From positions 1 through 34,022 of the forward strand of contig JAOZHB010000039.1 in the NCBI GenBank assembly GCA_026015035.1: 34,022 nt of DNA, written 5' to 3'. The translations under genes were made by a program, and so were the position numbers. The notes beneath the pieces were generated by a model. That model made no database searches. It was not told the origin of the DNA and saw nothing but the letters and a program-made list of their open reading frames with translations. Positions 32,380-34,022 of this stretch are shown in pieces. Positions within the stretch are counted from its first letter, which is position 1. Every line of letters begins with the position of its first letter. This DNA comes from Candidatus Bathyarchaeota archaeon (GTDB taxonomy: Archaea; Thermoproteota; Bathyarchaeia; RBG-16-48-13; GCA-020355125).

Positions 32380-32793
32380 CTACCAAGTGCAAATTCTAGA
32401 AATTAAGTGGGGTACGTTAGCATTGATAGCTAGCAAGCTAGACCAATACTGTAAGCACAGGTAGACGAACCTCTCCCATTTTTCCTCGTGTAAAAAACGA
32501 TAAAATGAAAAAAAATTTTCTGGGAAGGACAGTAAATCGCGGCGTATTTCGTCTAAAGCGCCTAAAAAACGGCTCGTTGCACAGGGAAATGACGTGGTTA
32601 TTGCATGCATTATGCCTTGTAAAATCCGTCTGAACGGCCTGAGAACGTCTCTAGGGTCCGTGGGCCCCATACGTCAACCTAGTGAATACCATGATGAGAC
32701 GGGTCGACATAGGTATCGCAGGTTCATGGACCACGGCCTCGTCGATTGCTTCGAGCCATGCCGATGGTAACCCAAATCAGTCAAAGCTAGCAT
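32380..32793 (-). pseudogene. decayed gene with frameshifts
   Basis: Three overlapping minus-strand frames read in series. MLALTDLG from ATG 32793; then (LPSAWLEAIDEAVVHEPAIP, MSTRLIMVFTRLTYGAHGP) ending near 32650; then (DPRDVLRPFRRILQGIMHAI, TTSFPCATSRFLGALDEIRR, FSFYRFLHEEKWERF) to about 32440. Each switch needs one frameshift. The combined protein would be about 130 aa or more; its family is not recognised. The tail crosses a TAGCTAGC string (32427-32434). Sequencing errors could also explain the shifts. The gap 32154-32934 otherwise has TAGCTAGCT at 32337 and AGCTAGCTA at 32850. Confidence 0.4.
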
Positions 32794-32982
32794 AATGCTC
32801 AATGAAAGGCAAATGTGATATTCTATTTTCCAAACAATGTAGTGTGAGCTAGCTAACTTTTTTATTCTCTCAAATGAGTCCTTCCAAAAGATAATGATAA
32901 AACTTAATAGCTTTACTTTGAAGAGTTATGCTTATTGTTGAGGGAGAATCGGGTACATCAGATGTATCAGGAGGACAACAGC

Positions 32983-33402
32983 GTGACAAGTATTGTATGG
33001 GAAGATAGATTCTCTGTGGGAATAGCTCTAATCGATGAACAGCATAAAATGCTAATACAACGGTTAAATGACCTCTCCAAAGCCATCGAGATGAATCAAA
33101 GTGTCAGAGAAATTGTGAGGGTTCTGGGCTTTCTAATTGAGTATACAAATTTCCATTTCTCAATAGAAGAGAAGCACATGATAGAGAACGACTATCCTGG
33201 ACTAAATCATCATAGGACACAACACGAGGAATTCAAGACGACCCTAAATCACCTGACTGAAGACTTTGAGGAAGAAGGCGCAACAAAAGCACTTGCTGAT
33301 TCCATCAACGTCTTTTTGACTAACTGGCTTGTTACACATTTTCAAGAAGTTGACATCGAATTCGGTAAATTCTTAATCGAAAAAGGACTCTTGCTTAGCT
33401 AG
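32983..33402 (+). CDS. bacteriohemerythrin-like O2-binding protein
   Basis: 139 aa from GTG 32983, chosen because AGGAGG (32969-32974) is 8 nt upstream; the frame extends to TTG 32935. All seven expected di-iron ligands are present: H21 (DEQHK), H58 and E62 (FHFSIEEKH), H77 and H81 (HHRTQHEEF), H119 (VTHF) and D124 (EVDIEFG). The four-helix-bundle protein binds O2 reversibly and may scavenge or sense oxygen, useful to an anaerobe with oxygen-sensitive AOR and glycyl radical enzymes. The TAG stop (33400-33402) is part of CTTAGCTAGC. It converges with the flavodoxin gene. Confidence 0.88.
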   Translation: MTSIVWEDRFSVGIALIDEQHKMLIQRLNDLSKAIEMNQSVREIVRVLGFLIEYTNFHFSIEEKHMIENDYPGLNHHRTQHEEFKTTLNHLTEDFEEEGATKALADSINVFLTNWLVTHFQEVDIEFGKFLIEKGLLLS

Positions 33403-33421
33403 CACGCGTTATTCAATCTAA

Positions 33422-33865
33422 TTATTTACTTGCCTTAGCGAGTTCACTACCGAGGGCTCTGCATTTGTCCAGCACCGTCTGGTTCGGGGCTCCGCGAGAC
33501 TCGACGGATTCCCCAACCTGGGTACCAACTCGGCTGAAGAGGCTTAGCGCCTCCCTGACTCGCCCCCCTCCACCATGACTGTAGAACACGACGTATGGCT
33601 TTCCCTGATACCCGGGTTCGTTCCGATGTATGTACCAGTCGTCCATGAAGGTCTTTAAGGTTCCCGCAAGATAGCTGAAATAGTCTGGGGTGCCGAAGGC
33701 GACACAATCGTACAGAGGGTATTCCTCTATTGGATATCGCTCGTCATTGGCGTTGTGGAGGGTCACCTCGCAGCCCTCCGATCTGAGGCCTTCCGCTATC
33801 TCTTCAGCCATCGTACCGGTGTTGCCATGCTGCTGCGAGTGATACAATACCAGTGCTTTCGTCAT
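33422..33865 (-). CDS. flavodoxin-family protein
   Basis: 147 aa from ATG 33865 (the frame extends to 33880). The start KALVLYHSQQHGNTGTMAEE is the FMN phosphate loop (YHSxxxGNTxxMA). The middle FGTPDYFSYLAGTLKTFMDD and YSHGGGGRVREAL segments bind the isoalloxazine. The TPDYFSYLAGTLKTFMDD stretch resembles WrbA/multimeric flavodoxin-type NADPH-dependent reductases more than short-chain flavodoxin. It could carry electrons for reductive or radical enzymes. Confidence 0.8.
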   Translation of the reverse strand: MTKALVLYHSQQHGNTGTMAEEIAEGLRSEGCEVTLHNANDERYPIEEYPLYDCVAFGTPDYFSYLAGTLKTFMDDWYIHRNEPGYQGKPYVVFYSHGGGGRVREALSLFSRVGTQVGESVESRGAPNQTVLDKCRALGSELAKASK

Positions 33866-33910
33866 TTTAACCACCCCCATTTATTCGACCTCTACCTTAT
33901 TTACCTTTTT

Positions 33911-34022
33911 TTATAGCGCGCGCGTGCTATCCTGAAGATGATGATTTCTCTTCAACCAGAGGGCAAAATCAGCGAAGGATGTGAGGGGTTCATCGTGGTG
34001 GGGTGAGGATACTCACCTAAAA
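33911..34022 (-). other. (GC)n tract and short open frame at the right edge
   Basis: A GC-alternating tract (33916-33927) lies inside the near-palindrome ATAGC...GCTAT (33913-33930). A minus-strand frame (HHDEPLTSFADFALWLKRNH, then QDSTRAL and TAA) ends in this tract; its upstream side is cut by TGA at 34013-34015. It could be the tail of a decayed gene. Nothing else is seen in this terminal stretch. Confidence 0.25.

Noticed and set aside
32380-32670. 96-aa ORF as an intact gene
   Set aside because: Protein-like sequence continues upstream in another frame and the tail runs through a TAGCTAGC string, so it is better read as part of a decayed gene.

Overview
The window looks like the chromosome of an uncultured, probably anaerobic archaeon. 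The signs are TATA-box promoters about 25 nt upstream of starts (one apparently leaderless), purine-rich ribosome-binding sites, tungsten-type aldehyde:ferredoxin oxidoreductases, an MtmB-family methyltransferase, a DUF4382 surface protein and many tiny charged or DNA-binding proteins. Bathyarchaeia-like or Asgard-like lineages would fit the gene content, but nothing here fixes the taxonomy. No rRNA, tRNA, CRISPR array or intact transposase was seen.

Layout. 1-1140: partial zinc-ribbon gene, a PepSY-like membrane protein, a 42-aa His-rich-start protein and gene debris. 1224-4885: PLP aminotransferase, divergent 2-hydroxyacid dehydrogenase (apparent CTG start) and an enolase-superfamily sugar-acid dehydratase. 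4978-7658: membrane winged-helix regulator, DUF4382 surface protein, tandem-repeat protein, ribbon-helix-helix protein and two tiny ORFs. 7847-10634: MoaD-like protein facing an AOR / four-cluster ferredoxin operon. 10731-15534: RidA, cupin, Ldh2-type dehydrogenase, internally deleted D-aminoacylase and a ThDP enzyme. 15855-21445: zinc-ribbon membrane protein, second enolase-superfamily enzyme, second Ldh2 enzyme, nitroreductase, MFS transporter and a small repeat protein. 21693-28061: second AOR, small membrane protein, MtmB homologue lacking pyrrolysine, MFS transporter and small proteins. 28432-33865: orphan glycyl radical enzyme, MFS transporter, decayed gene, bacteriohemerythrin and flavodoxin.

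Together the genes suggest an accessory catabolic region for hydroxy-acids, sugar acids and N-acyl or amino compounds. Dehydratases would make 2-keto acids, NAD(P) and PLP enzymes would interconvert hydroxy-, keto- and amino acids, the ThDP enzyme would act on keto acids, AORs would oxidise the resulting aldehydes to reduce ferredoxin, and MFS carriers would import substrates. This pathway is inference from co-location.

The most unusual signals are: (1) about 17 copies by eye of (TAGC)n palindromes, almost all intergenic, which place TAG stops in up to six frames, with TTAATTAATTAA doing the same for TAA; (2) alternating (GC)n tracts in the same gaps, one exactly at an internal gene-deletion junction; (3) an MtmB-family protein with alanine where pyrrolysine is expected; (4) an AOR with Asp replacing a cluster cysteine; (5) a glycyl radical enzyme without an activase, behind a dense palindrome cluster.
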